Origin: Hydractinia symbiolongicarpus
Lineage: Eukaryota > Cnidaria > Hydrozoa > Anthoathecata > Hydractiniidae
Direction of reading: 5' to 3'
Assembly: GCF_029227915.1 (NCBI RefSeq)
Contig: NC_079881.1
Location: 32,587,501 to 32,651,500 of the forward strand
Length of the DNA stretch: 64,000 nt
Position numbers and translations under genes: made by a program. Under the pieces are notes generated by a model. It was not told the DNA's origin and searched no databases. It worked only from the letters and a program-made list of their open reading frames with translations. This document shows positions 41,938 through 55,061 of the stretch, one piece after another (the stretch's first letter is position 1; every line of letters starts with the position of its first letter).

Positions 41938-44482
41938 AATTTTTTTATATAATTATTTCACTGGAAAAACATAAAACATTTTAATATACCATAGTATTTT
42001 TAATAAATACTTAAGTTTTTGTGAAACTTGTTTGATTGTTGTTGGAACACTTGGTAGAGAGGGTGACATTTTACTAAAAAGAAAAAAAAAAATTATTCTG
42101 GACTTGAAATTGCCATTTACCAAGGAAAAACATATAACAAGCTTCTACAAGGAAAGTCCTACCGTTTTCGCTTCTTTTTACTTCTAAAGTTGTGTTTTTT
42201 TGCTGGAACTTTGAGTTAGGTAACAGTAGACAACGTTTCCAAGCGGTAGTAACAAATTGTTACTAGTAAAAAGATATAACATTAAATCGAGTTGATTTTC
42301 TAATTTGTTGTTTTTTGCAAAAATTGCTGCTCTAAACAGACGATATTTATTGCTGAAAATTCTAAGATTAGTCTTAGCATTATTTTTATGGTGAAGAAAT
42401 AAACAACGTCGTAAAAAATACGTAAGAAAAACATGTGCGTGATACGACTTTTCATAGAAAGAAGAACTAAAGGCCTACACAACGTTTTGATTAAGGATTT
42501 AATTTTGTCACGAGTACTTTTTTAAGGGCCTCCACATTCATGTTATTTTGTTCTTCATCTAGTTTACTTGATTTATATATATATTCTGATTCTCTATATC
42601 CATTTGGTGTTGATAAAAATTTAACACAGAAGCGAGATCTTTACGTTGTTGCTAGCCATCTTGATATGACCTAATTAAAAATTCTTTCGTAAGTCACGTA
42701 GATTTCTACGTTTTGATTGGCTGTTAAGTTGAAGCGCAAAATGTAGCGCTCAAAAAGTAGAGCCTGTGCAAATTTTTTCAATCGACCCTGCGCATGCAAA
42801 AGCGTGAGATCAGCGGCATTATTCTGATAATGTGCATGCATATATTAAAAGTCACGGCGCTTTTTACGACTGTTTGATAAATGCAGTTGTATGAAAACCG
42901 GCCTTTAGTATGCTTTTTCTTTTTAATTAATTGAAAAAAAAAAATAGTTATGGTAAACATTTTTTAAAAAAATACACGTGTTATCAAAAACAAGAAAAAA
43001 TCGTAAAATATGAACGCCACTTTAATTATGAGCCCCGTACGCTTCAAAGTTCCAGCAATAACGGCGTGCTTAGTAGACTATCTAATGTAATGGTGGCCAT
43101 TTTGAAGATTTGTAGGTCGTTTATGACCTTTTAGTTTTCTAAAAAATTTGTATTGTGGATTAAAATAGATATCAATACAATGTTTCCCCTTCTTTTTATC
43201 TATTATTCTGGTATAAATTTGTAAATAATTGAATTTGTCAACCAATTATTGACGTCCTTGATTTGTGATAACTTCATCTTTTTGTTTAAAAATGTCTTAT
43301 TTTTCAGACTTCCCCTAACACTTATCGGGACGTTTGTACACAACAATGTGAGTAAGAATATGGTATAGGAAGAATGTAAAATTCGTATTACTTACATTAG
43401 AATAATTGCAAATGAAAATTTTTCATTTATTTATTAATTAATTTTTTTTTTTTTGGGGGGGGGGAATATGACCCTTAACTTGTAACCAGTATAAAACTTC
43501 TTTTCTCAAAATATTAACCTCATATTTTTTTATATTTTAACTGCTTGACTTATGTGTGTATTTCTAGAAAAGGAAAACAAACCAAAATGCAGAAAAACAA
43601 ATTGTATTTTTTAGAAACAGTTATAATGCGCATTAATATAAAAAAATTCTATTGTTTTATCAAAAAAAACATATTCTTCACATGCAATATGATCTATTTT
43701 TTTACAGTTTAATTAGAACCATAGAGTACCCCAATTCAGGTAGTGTTTGCAGTAGGGTTAGCGGTGATATTTTGTTCAACAAACCAAATGTATCTGTGTT
43801 CTCCTTTACCGTCCAAAATTTTAAATATAAAAACTTTGAAACAAGGCTCTCTCTATGCAAGGTTCGTATGGCAATTCTTCTGTGGGGGTTTTACTATGTC
43901 ACACCACGTACAATCGAACTTTATGGCTATCAAAAATTGGTTGTATTGTACACCTGGTAACCATACTATAGAATCACCCCGTGATATAACATTGCTTATC
44001 TTTGTATCCACAGTGATTAACTTCACACAGCGGCTCAGTTTCAAAAGAAATATTTAGCGGCGTAAAGCATGTGGTCTGCAAATTATTATACAAAATTAGA
44101 TGTGGCGGCGCTACACGTTGAAAACAACAGGTAAATATTGAACTTGTTTTTGATAACTGGGTCGAAATTCAATATGTTAAGTGAGCTAAAAGCCGTTTTA
44201 AATCTGTAAGGAATATTCACAAAATATAAAGCTACCCCAACCACCGCTCTAACCAACCATCCCAAACACTACCCCAATTGTAATACTCATGCTTTGAATT
44301 AACCCGAAGACTTAAAGAAAATAAATGAAAGGAAAATAAGTTCTCTTAGCATTGTTATTACTATTGAGAACCTGTTCCAATATTTGTTAATAACGGCATG
44401 GTTTTGAAAACATATTTAATGATACTACTGTATATTACCTTACATATATACATCATTAATTATTTGTACGACAACTTGAGAG
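41938..44482. other. Gene-free host stretch
   Basis: No gene is supported. It holds a short copy of the repeat at 28.02 kb (43,073-43,152) and a T14G10-like homopolymer junction near 43,441-43,465. Frames at 43,652-44,057 show no motif and overlap one another. Confidence 0.5.
43073..43152 (+). repeat. Short copy of the 28.0-kb dispersed repeat
   Basis: AGACTATCTAATGTAATGG and the following 60 bp match 28,272-28,350 with about ten differences and small indels. Confidence 0.65.
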
Positions 44483-45778
44483 TTATATAACTGGCACGGG
44501 ATTCGAAAGAGTCTTTCTTCGCAATATCAACAATGTCAAGAGCATAATTGACAATGCTGTCGTTGAAGGATAAAAAAACTTCATGTGGCTGTAATACATT
44601 CCTATGCATATAGCTCCAACAACTCGTCCACTTTGTATAGAAAACAAACGAACACCTTCCAAGAATCCTTGATTGCATGAATGAGCCAATTTTGCGCACA
44701 CAATCACTGCAAATGTTTGATCAGAAAGAAAAAACACTACGTTGCAAAGAAGGTTGGCAATCAACATCACATACCATCCAGTAACGTGTCCAACTCGATA
44801 GTAGAGCAATAATAACAGCAAAGATGTCAGAATTACAGACAGCAAACTTATAATACCAGTATAATACACCTCTTTGTTTGAAATTCTCCAAGATAGTAGA
44901 AATGCAACAAGAGCGATGTTGGCGAACGCAACACCCATTAACAGAATATTCAGAACTGAATAACTGAAGTTTAATCTTGTGATAACAATCATGGGTAATA
45001 TACGGAAATTTATTTGGTCCATTACCCCAAAAAATATGCAGATGATGATCATTAGGAGAGTGTCTTTAGTTTGAAAAATCTTTTTTGTTGTGCTGAATGC
45101 TGATGCAGAAGGTATATTCTTTCTCTCCATGGATTCTGCTTTCATGTCATATTCTCTTGATAAATCATGCGTAAAAATTAATACAACAACCAGTATTATG
45201 CAGCAAATAACAAATAGAACAGGTCCAATAACATTGGCATACGTTATGTGAATACTTCCAATCCAAAAATCTGTTTTGAAACAAAATATAGAAATGCATG
45301 GCCCGCAGGCGTAACCTATTAAACGACTACCATTAATCATCATCAATTTTTGTGACACCTTTTCTTTAGGGTATGATCTTGCAACTTCTGAAACCATAAG
45401 TGGTGTCACTGCCATGGTAAACCCGCTCAAAAATCTTCCAAACAACGGAAACAAGGGAGATGTGTGAATGGTGTATAAAATGCTCCCGGCTATTGACAAA
45501 TAAATCACTGATATCAAGCAAAGCTTCACTCGTCTAGTTTTGTCAGCAAAACGCGACAAAACGGGTGAGAATAATATGGGCGGTGCGAAAAAGCATCCAA
45601 CAATTAACCCGTAAAATAATTCAGGATTATTGGGTTTTACAACAGTTGATACATAAATCCATAGTGTTGCATTAACACATCCAAGTTCTAAGCCCATTAA
45701 GAAGTACAAAACCAAAAACACAATGTACGTTGAATTCCGTTTTTTCTTCCATAACAAAAATCTGTCTTGCGAAACCAT
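44483..45778 (-). CDS. Major facilitator superfamily transporter, MFSD8/CLN7-like, single exon
   Basis: The frame is complete from ATG 45,778 to the stop at 44,483-44,485, 431 residues with about twelve hydrophobic segments. The loop between helices 2 and 3 holds a degenerate MFS signature (SRFADKTRRVK). There is a long central cytoplasmic loop at about residues 215-240 (REYDMKAESMERKNIPSA) that separates the two six-helix halves. The overall shape and the PELFYGLIVGCFFAPPILFSP segment are most like MFSD8-type (lysosomal) or SPX-MFS proteins, but substrate assignment from sequence alone is weak. No intron is visible, which for an animal MFS gene suggests either an intronless lineage copy or a retrocopy that stayed open. 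Confidence 0.8.
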   Translation of the reverse strand: MVSQDRFLLWKKKRNSTYIVFLVLYFLMGLELGCVNATLWIYVSTVVKPNNPELFYGLIVGCFFAPPILFSPVLSRFADKTRRVKLCLISVIYLSIAGSILYTIHTSPLFPLFGRFLSGFTMAVTPLMVSEVARSYPKEKVSQKLMMINGSRLIGYACGPCISIFCFKTDFWIGSIHITYANVIGPVLFVICCIILVVVLIFTHDLSREYDMKAESMERKNIPSASAFSTTKKIFQTKDTLLMIIICIFFGVMDQINFRILPMIVITRLNFSYSVLNILLMGVAFANIALVAFLLSWRISNKEVYYTGIISLLSVILTSLLLLLLYYRVGHVTGWYVMLIANLLCNVVFFLSDQTFAVIVCAKLAHSCNQGFLEGVRLFSIQSGRVVGAICIGMYYSHMKFFYPSTTALSIMLLTLLILRRKTLSNPVPVI

Positions 45779-48700
45779 TTTATTTATTTACACCTGCTAT
45801 CAAAATATTTTTTTCGACATGACGCATTACCGTATTTTCCAGATTAAACACCCCGTGGCCAATGAGCGAGGAAAAAAATTGTTAATAAAAGTCTCTTCCT
45901 AAATAAGCGCCGGGACGCTAATTTTTATTTATTATATATTATTATATATTTACTATGAGTATTGCTAATGAAGATGAAGATTAAATTATTGAAATTTCAT
46001 AAAAGATACATTATTACTGTCATATTTCTTTCCTTTTTGTTTGTATATCTATTTTTTTTTATAAAAATTATGAGTATAAAGCTTAGATAATTTTCTTTCC
46101 TAATAATATATAAAAAAGCGCCCCTACGAAATAAGCGTCCCCTGTCAAGATGAATTTTAACGTCCCGTGCGATTAATCCGTTATTTACTCACAGAAAAAG
46201 TTGTATTACTAGTTTCAATTACAGCCAAAAAATTAAACTGATAGTTGTATGTATACAGGCTCTTTTAGACAATAAACTATTTGCGCAAAGTTAATAAATA
46301 AGGTAACAGAAAACTATTTAAACAATTTAATTGACGTTCTCACATGCACTAAGTTATTCAAGAAATTATTCCAATGTGTCGTGTTTGTAACATCACTGTT
46401 TCATTTATTCATTTATTCATTCATTCATTCTCATTAATTCTATTAAAAAGTGAAAGCTTAGAGCATCATAATTCTGCACAAGTTGGTAATTTTACAAAAT
46501 ATAATTAATAACAGGTATAATCTCACATGATGATTTGTTTTTCTTGTTTGGCTTCTTCTACAGTGCAAATTATATCGTAATTGCACTCTGCGCAGTGCAA
46601 TTATTTCTTAATCTTAACTGCACTCTTTAAGGAGCGCTGATAATTTAAAAAATATATATAATGTTATAATTACTATCGAACTATAATAAAAAAACAGCAA
46701 GGTAATAAAAAGGTTATAAAACAATAAGGCTCATTAAATCTGAACAAAAGAATAAAAGCATTCGATATAGAAAAAAATATTTTTCCAAAGCGTTTACTTG
46801 TCGTTTAAAATAATTACTGTTGCTTTTGGATTCATACGCATAAATATTTATTTTCTTGCGTTTTATGATAAGTCAAAAAAAGATATCTTCACAACGAATC
46901 GAACTAATTATAAATCGGGTAATAAAAAAATCAAAACATCGAAATTGACATCCTGTGCTACTCGTACAAAAATAGTTTATTGTGTGATTAGCTCGTAATC
47001 GAACGTTTACTCGTGCAATTGGAAAAATCGAACTCGTAATTTTAAGGTGCGATTAGATATACAAACTAATAATAAACAATAAATAATGAAAAAGATAAAA
47101 ATATTTTAATAACATAGTACTAAAGCTTAAGTTTTACTTAAGTTAAATAGAGGATAGATCGCAATTCTGCAACGACAGCACCAAAATATTGATGATTCCT
47201 TATTATTCCCATATCCGTACCTCTGGTGAAGATAACATAGAGTTCACTTCGTAGTTAATGCTGACAAAATAAGGTACCCACTAAGTAAAAATTATTAAAA
47301 TGCTACCATAAAAATGTGAACAAATACAAAATAGACGTCCATAGCACAAATTATAAAAAAAAGGCGGTCACAAAAAACTATCATTTCACTTTAATTCCCA
47401 TAACCATTAAATGGAAGTTGTTATGCATGCACACAACATTTTATAATTCATTGATCTTGAGTTTCAAAATTGGCTTTCAGGTCCCAGAACAATAAAGATT
47501 CTCTAAAATTTTTTGTCTTGATATACCCATGAGACGATTCTGAACATCTAGGTTTATGAATAATTTTTTTTTATTTTACACTTTTTACAGAGAAAGAGAT
47601 AAATACTGTTTTTGTGACATTTACAACTACTTTCTGTTATAAACAGAATAAAAAAATTCTTGAATAAGATTTGTTTGCAAGTTAATCGTCCTAGTAGTAA
47701 TAGTAGTAATAAATGACTATAAAATTTTTACCACACCTGATAATGAAGATCATGGAATACGTGCTAAAGTATGCGGTCTTCATTTGCGTTAGAGTTCTTA
47801 TTGGTTCAAGTTGCCACTGGTGAAATAACTATGGAATTTTTTTTTTTTGGGGGGAGGGGGGTTGATATTTTATTACTCTTAGTCTCCACCATTTGCGCCA
47901 AAACAAATGATTTTCCGATAATGAGCAGGTGAGCAAAGATTAATAGAATTAATCAATCAGAAAGCGCGGAAAATATTTTTATTATTATTCCGAATATTTA
48001 TACAGGATAGCCACTTCAGTGTTGGAAACACTGTTATCAATGTGGATTCTGTGTTCAAAATGTATACATTAAGTATACACCGGCAATACCTACCCAATTT
48101 TCCTCACATGGCATGGGTTGCTATGGTAAAGGCACTTGCTAAACATACCTGCGCTGTGGACTGAACCACAGACCTTGTGATTATGAAGCGAACTTCAAAG
48201 CAAGAAGGTCACGCGCAACCTTTCGCACCATAACTATTCCTATTTCCTGGTGGTAAAATAAGTATGCTTGGTCTCTTTGCTACATTAGTCAGGAATATAT
48301 TAAAAAAAAATAGTTTTGTTTACCTAATCTCATTACAAGAGTCATTTAGCGATCAATTTACGCGTGTTTGATCCTACAAACAGGATTCAGCGATTTCTTA
48401 CCAATATTGGACGGTTCATAAAAAGTAAGTGATTATGGTTACGCTTATGGTTATATTCTTCTGGTTCTCACTGCAAAAATAAAAATATGCCGCAAACATT
48501 AGATATCAATTTTGTTTTGATATCTTTTAATAATCTTTAAAACCTTATTTCTATTCCTGTTAACATGCCTGTTTTAAAGAAACAAAGACACTTTTGTTTT
48601 AAAGGGGTTACAAAACCAACTACTGATTCCTGATGTTAGTTACACGAGAGTCAAACTGATAGTGGTTAGAAAATTATGTGCAGTGAGTCATTAAAAAAAA

Positions 48701-50400
48701 TAAATTAAAAAGCAATTAAAAATAAACTCATTATAAAAAAGTAATTACTCATAATCAAGACGGTTATCTTACTTGAACGGTTTTGTATCGCTTTAGTCGT
48801 AAAACTATTTTGCAAAATATAACATAAAAGAAAAATAATTTAAGAAAGAAAGAAAGAAAGAAAATGAAATTAAACACATGACACAAGAACCAATCTTTTC
48901 GCTTTCTAATAATGCGTGCTGCAGATGACGCCGCATGTAAAACATGTGAAGGAATAATTCGTTAACATGTTTATGTGAACTTTTACTTCGCTAACGAATG
49001 GAACATTAAGGAATTCAAATACATCGATTCGGCATTACATTTATTTTTTTAACAAGCACGAGTAGAATTTTAAGTTTCTATTCCAACTCGCGAAACATAG
49101 TAAATAAATAAAAGTCTTGTTTAGAGGGGTAAAGTTCTATAAAATTTTAAAAACATTCCTTCAAATATTTTACAAATTATGGTAGTAGCTACCAATATTA
49201 TGAGAGTTCCACAAAGAAAGACTTACTATTATAATAGAGTAAATGTTGGAAAAGCCTACCTACAGGAACTTTGATGTTTTTTATGTTAAACACCAAATAA
49301 ATCACGCCTTGTAAGTTCCTGAAAAAAAATCTCCAAAAAAATAAATCAAAGACAGTATCTAAACAAAAAACGTTTGCAGCAACATATGAACCAACAAAGG
49401 TAAATGTCTAGAATTATTATAGAATTGTTAAAAAAAAAATAAAACACCTTGCTAATTCATTGTTAATTAAAAGAAATTTTTAAGAAACCACCTATGCTAG
49501 CCAAATAAAGATAAGGAAACTTTAAATACACGAAGGAGATAGTAAAATTAAACATGATTTTAAATTAATAAAAAATATACGGGTTTAAAGAGTTAGAAAT
49601 AGTCAACCATGTTTGAGCCGACAATAAAATGTTGCAAGTAAATGCCAAAACATAGCAGAGTATACAATATCACCTTACGGTAAATATTTTCAGCAATCTA
49701 ATCATATCTTCACAACAAATACGAAATTAACCATAAAACTAATTGAAAAAATTCGCAGCAAAAAGAAAAAAAACATGCGCACTTTTGGAAGGAATGAATA
49801 CATTTAGATATTCTGTTTACAAACCCTTATGCTTCGCAGATGAAATATCGGCCTCAATCACCCTCTAGATCTTCTTTGTACATGCGTTAATTGCGTCGCC
49901 TCTTATTCATGGACATGACGATTATGTGGCTTTTGAACGACATATTACCAACATCGACACACTCGTTTATTGCTTTGACGTAAACCAAAAAATAGTTAGC
50001 AAATAATACAATTTCTAACAAGGACGTTATTTTCCCAAACAAATAAAAACAATTCTTGTGGTGTTTCCAGACCCGATTTTTGTATCGAAATGTTACATTT
50101 TTCTAGCTAGTTTACATGTGACGTGTGTGGCTAAATTTCCCACATGTGTGATGTGTCTGCTAACTATACATAGCAGACCAACAAAATTTTAAACTTGTGG
50201 TTAAGTAGTTACATCAGTTGTTGAAAAATAGACAATTTATTAGCTGGTCTGAGTATAAACACACGTTTAGACGAGTTTGTTTCACACGAATTCTTTTAAA
50301 GACGTATTGAACTTTTAGGATAGTAAGAGGAATAATTTTTCTCGCGTTTCCTGTAAACTTTACTTTAAAATGACGATTTTGTAGAAAACATAAAGGCTGG
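45779..50400. other. Gene-free AT-rich host stretch
   Basis: No coding frame is supported. Simple repeats: (ATTC)n near 46,395-46,430, (TAG/TAA)n near 47,692-47,712, a T-then-G homopolymer junction near 47,836-47,860 and (GAAA)n near 48,845-48,863. One tRNA-derived SINE candidate lies at about 48,030-48,232. Confidence 0.55.
48030..48232 (-). mobile_element. tRNA-derived SINE candidate
   Basis: On the minus strand, the first 75 bases resemble a tRNA with a Met-type anticodon loop (CGCTTCATAATCACAAGG) and a pol III B-box-like GGTTCAGTCC flanked by complementary CTGTG and CACAG arms. An A-box-like TGCGCGTGACC lies upstream at the expected distance. The tail (ACCATAGCAACCCATGCC and onward) is unrelated to tRNA, as in SINEs. 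Not a working tRNA: the acceptor stem is not closed. Confidence 0.55.
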
Positions 50401-51600
50401 GCATTAATTGAAGTTAGTTTTATTGTTTTGTTGGTGAGATCCTGTTAAACTTTTGTGAACCAGCATGCAAATTATCAGGTTATATACTTTTAAAAGGGTG
50501 ATGGTTGATATTTTTACAAAGGTTGTTGGCATTTTGGAGGAAATTTATGTGGGTTTTGACATTTGTGGTTAAAAATTCTCAGAAAATGATAGTATGGTTG
50601 TCCGTTTATATTGTTCGTGTTTCGAACTGAAAGAACAAATTTTTAAACAATCAGGGTCCACAGTGAGCTGTTGTGTAAGTTGATTTGTTTTAAATTTCGT
50701 GTTATAAATTTTTTTAAACTTTAAACCAACTGTTTGTGATGTTTTGCTGGAAGAAAATTCCACAGTTACACGTTTTAATTTTCTAAGAATTTCACAAAAT
50801 TTTTGTGCGAATAAGTGTTTGGTGATGGTAAAAAATTACTGAATGTTCGAATTGAAACTGTTCTTTTTTTGACATTTTATGTTTAACTTTCGTGATGCAA
50901 GTAGATATAATAGAAGAAATAATTTGATATTCTACACTTTTCGAATTGTATTTTTTTGTATGCACTGAAATGACTGCTTTTTCTGTAGTTGAATTTGATT
51001 TTGTGGAAGATTTTATGGGTGAAGACAATGTAGAACATGTCCATTGAACTGATTTTTGTTCATATTTTAATTTGCTCCTCAGAAACCTTTTGTTCTACAT
51101 TTAGTATGACTTTTGTTGATTTGAAATTTACTCTTTGCTTAATCCTTTTTTGAACTTCAGTTTAAAATGTTTGGTAAAGGACATTGAGGAGCATTAGGCA
51201 AAAAAAAAAATGTTTTGTGAAACGGTTAATTTATACATTTTGTGCAGATTTCTGCGGGAGAGGATAGTATGCAACCGAATAAATATTTTTTTTAAAATTT
51301 TATTTCAATGTTCAAATTATAGCTTTCGATATTGTTGTTGGAAAAAAATCAAAGTTTAAAATGCACAAAGAACTTATTTTCATAGATCTGTGCTTACGGT
51401 GTTGTGACTGGCAATGTTGTAACTTTCTGCCAACTAGATTTTACGCCTTGCAAGCCGTTGTTCTTTATGTGTTATTTTATTTTATGTGATTTGACATTTG
51501 ACATTTTGTGTAAGATTTTAAGAACTTTTTTGTTAAATAGGACTTACTCCTTACAAACGTTTGTTTTTTGTATTTCCAGATTACTTTTTCCTTAAAGTTT
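50401..51600 (-). repeat. Diverged copy of the 23.4/55.1-kb repeat family
   Basis: GTTAAACTTTTGTGAACCAG near 50,445 and TGGGTGAAGACAATGTAGAA near 51,017 correspond to sequence at 56,210 and 56,606 in the same orientation. It is more diverged than the 55.1-kb copy. No gene of its own. Confidence 0.55.
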
Positions 51601-52330
51601 TTAATAAAGTTTTTGTAAATAAATTAATTGTTTTTGTACTTTTGGTTAGGACTTAGCCATGTTCCCTCAAAATCTACGTTTGTAGCCAACATCTTAAAAA
51701 CTCATTTTTTTTAAGATTTATACATAGCTAGAACACGTGACAATATTTATTTCAACATACAAAACGTGTAAAATGCAGAGCAAAAAGTTTTAAGAAAGCT
51801 AAAAGTTCATAAAACGACCTACAAATATTAAAATGAATGCACGAATAAATGCACAACGTCATTGCTGGAAATTTAAAGCGTACGTAAATCGTGTTTTGTA
51901 ATTAAAATGGCGTTAGTGCTCTTTAACGATGTTTAAATTGTTTTTGTTTTGTTTTTAATAAAAAATATGTGTATTCTAAAAAATATTAATTGTTTTTTTA
52001 TTAATGAATAAAAATAAACAGATTACTATACCAAAATGAAATATTTCAAACCCCCAGTCTTTTAAGGATATAGCAAGATAAAAAGGCCGCCGCTACAATT
52101 GTGCGTGACAGATGAGTGTTAGTCGGTGCCGCGTGGAAAAATCCACGTGTTCGCCCGTCCTTTATTTATGACATTCTGTGTTTCCTTAACACCACTGCTT
52201 TTCCTGCGCACAAACATACAGACGGAGTACGACTATTATTATAGAGACCAGTTGTTTATCCGTCCATTTTATACCGTATTGCGTGTGTCTTGCTTGTACT
52301 ACGCGCTGAAACAAAACGTTTAAAACTATA
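51601..52330 (-). repeat. Composite of dispersed repeats
   Basis: From 51,668 there is a relative of the 34.1-kb repeat (ATCTACGTTTGTAGCCAAC). Around 51,770-52,110 lies an inverted, diverged copy of the 28.0-kb repeat. At 52,110-52,249 lies a single copy of the CCCGTGG-type element (CCGCGTGGAAAAATCCACGT hairpin, ending ATTATTATAGAGA). Nothing coding. Confidence 0.55.
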
Positions 52331-52406
52331 AGCAGGTGCTACAAAAAAAAAAAAAATGAAAATAAAATAAAAATGCAAAATTTCCAATAATATCGAAGGT
52401 GACTAA

Positions 52407-52600
52407 ATGTGGATTCCCATTAACACTTTTTTCACGCTTGCGCATATTTTTAAGACAAAAAATCTATATGGGCATGCGCAGTTGTTATTTAAATCGGTGA
52501 TTGGGTTATTGTACAGCGATAGCTCGCAAAAAAAAGTAGAAACAGATCCTACTTGTGCGATTGTAAAAATGCTCTTGTTTAAAATTAGCCAATCATAACC
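52407..52600. mobile_element. Diverged relative of the MITE at 62.2 kb
   Basis: GGGCATGCGCAGTT, AAAAGTAGAAACAGATCCT and CCAATCA occur in the same order and similar spacing as in the element at 62,199-62,448. Terminal inverted repeats are no longer clear. Confidence 0.45.
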
Positions 52601-53189
52601 CTAAAAAATATAAACAAAACTCTTTCAATGCTGAAGCAGAGCACCAATTTTTTTCTCAAAATAAATAAAATCAATAGTTGACAACATGTTAAAAGGAGAA
52701 ATATAAAAACTTAAATCATTTCGGTATATTGTATATCTACCGCAATATTTCAATCCAAAATATTAAAAGTACAGATTTCCCTACAGACCCAAACTTATAA
52801 TCAAGAAAATCAGTTAGTTTGATATTATATATCAAGAAAACAGCGCAAACGTGCCATGCATAATAACAATGCAGCGTTTTCGAATTAAAAGATAGAATTT
52901 TTTTAAACAATCGTAACGAAATGTAAACACTGACTGGGTCATCCACTTTGTACCGTGAAAAGCAATGACAACGGAAAAAACTTATTTTACAGTTTGTATA
53001 AAGTTTTCTCGCGTTTTCTAGTGTTTATTTCGTTTTAGCCTCGATGTTCTTAATTTTATTGACAAATACTAACCTCAATATTCTTCATATACTATTATCA
53101 ATGCTTTTACCAAGGCTTTTTGCTTTAATAAAATAAAGCTATATATAAGTTGTTATAGCTATCGGCAATTTTTATTTATATTTGGAACA

Positions 53190-53540
53190 AATATATCGAG
53201 GTCGGACATTCGAAGGATGTTTTTAACATCTGACCCATTTTGCAGAGTACAGTTTTTTAAAAAAGGTGCTTAAAAAGTTAAAACAGCTAAAAAATCGTTA
53301 TAGACCTAAATTCATTTTTGTACCAGATACTTTAAACAACACACCTGCTTTTCTTTGGCTAGCTAGCGTTCTCTGGATAAACGTTTAATCAGTTTTTTAC
53401 TTCGATTACTAACCTTTGCTTCATCCACAAAAGAACGAATTAAAAATGTATACAATTGTCTAATACATTTCCATTCAGCTCTCTTTCTACGTTATATCAT
53501 CGTATGTTTGTCTCCCTTTTATCAAATATTTCTGACAGAT
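53190..53540 (-). repeat. Inverted copy of the repeat at 13.2-13.6 kb
   Basis: TCTGACCCATTTTGCAGAGT, GGCTAGCTAGCGTTCTCTGG and CAGTTTTTTACTTCGATTAC are the complements, with changes, of the segments at 13,205-13,640. Confidence 0.65.
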
Positions 53541-54405
53541 AGATAGTTGATAGCTTCAACTTAATTACGTTTCTATGTACGTACAATCCAAAGATCTTAT
53601 TTAATACACCTTTACGATAATTCAATTGTACATGCGTCCCTACGGCTCTCCATCGTTTTACAATATCGAAAAAAAGGAGGTAAAAATCGTGTTTTTATGA
53701 GAGTTTGTTAGAGACGAAAGCGCGATTTCTCCAGTTTTTTAACTTCCGTCGTATCAATTTATTTCAAATTTTCAGGAAACGTTAATAATAATAAGATACA
53801 ATGATGTGTACTTTTCATTAAAAACAAAACGCGGCAAGAAAAGTTATCACGAAAAAACGTGTTTTCTCATTAATAAACTCTTATAAAAGTGTGATGTTTA
53901 CCTCCTCCGATCGCAAAAAAAGCTGCGATGAAGTGTTAGTCATAGCGACGTACCCAATAAGTGTTTTTTAATTGACCCGTCCTTTTTAACTCCGTTTTAT
54001 GATTGCCTACAGATAACTATCATTAGTGGCGTTCATGAAGATAATCTTATTAACATGCTAGCATGAAACGTTCAAAAAATGTTAACACATTTAATCATAT
54101 TTCTCACAATCAAATTTAACCGTTTTTTTGCCACAGTTTAAACGTTACTGCAACTGTTCTTATTTAATTCTACTGTTTCTTTTTTACTTGCTTGGGCATG
54201 AATTAATGTACCCAGTAATACAGGTCTAGATATCTTTTGGCAGATGCATGGACGACTTTATATAAATATAAATAACAATCATATTTGAAAACAACTACGA
54301 GAACATTTTAGTTACAACATGTTTAAAATAGTGCTTCTAAAAGGGAAATATTATTTGAATGCGAAACCTTTGGTTAAGGGGTTCAAAGGGGTTGAAATAA
54401 CAGAA
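53541..54405. other. Gene-free host stretch
   Basis: AT-rich sequence with no coding frame, RNA gene or structured repeat that I can support. Confidence 0.5.
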
Positions 54406-54794
54406 GCTTGGTTCTCACCTAGCACTAAAGAACACTAACGGGCGATATCACGTGTTTTTTAATAAGTGAGGATCATTTTCAACGCTCCTTAGTGGTTATT
54501 GTCGCTCATTAGTGCTGTTTTAAGAGCACTAAGGCTTAGTGCTGTAATCAAAAAAATTTGATAACAGCACGAAAATTCTAGTGCTCGTTTCATTGTTTTC
54601 TTTTGAGACCATAGGTGCCGACATTCGCGCAGAAATATTTTGTACCGAACCAGATTTCGAAATGACGAAATAGAGTTTGAATTGTTTTCTTATAGTGTGA
54701 ATCACTTTAAAACAGACGCTTATTTTCGAGTGCTCGTTAGTGCTCAATTTTTATCGCTATTTAGTGCTCTTTATTTTCGAGGTGAGAACCAAGC
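54406..54794. mobile_element. 389-bp MITE with internal AGCACTAA/TTAGTGCT motif
   Basis: The ends are perfect inverted repeats of 15 bp: GCTTGGTTCTCACCT and AGGTGAGAACCAAGC. Inside, TTAGTGCT or its complement AGCACTAA (and close variants) appears about ten times in both orientations, a subterminal repeat pattern typical of hAT-type non-autonomous elements. A clear target duplication is not visible. No coding capacity. Confidence 0.8.
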
Positions 54795-55061
54795 CTAACA
54801 TAGCATTTTTAACAAATAAAGCACGTGATGTTATCTTTGTTTCCTTGTTAAAACAAACTCACAATTTTACTGATATTAAATATATTTCACAGACCATTGC
54901 TTATTTAACGACCAAAAAGAATAAAATATTTCTTTTTCTGTCATTTTTACGACAACATGTTAGTTATCTTTTTGCTGGTCAGTCAAAAGAGTAATTGTAT
55001 TGCCAGAGTACATTACATACGTCACCTGTTACGTTGGTTCTTAACTCGCAGAAAATTCTCA

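Noticed and set aside
43652-44057. Two overlapping frames of about 100 codons
   Set aside because: Overlapping frames with no motif and biased composition; no sign of selection on either.
48150-48232. A functional tRNA-Met gene
   Set aside because: The acceptor arms do not pair and the sequence runs on into a non-tRNA tail, so it fits a SINE better.
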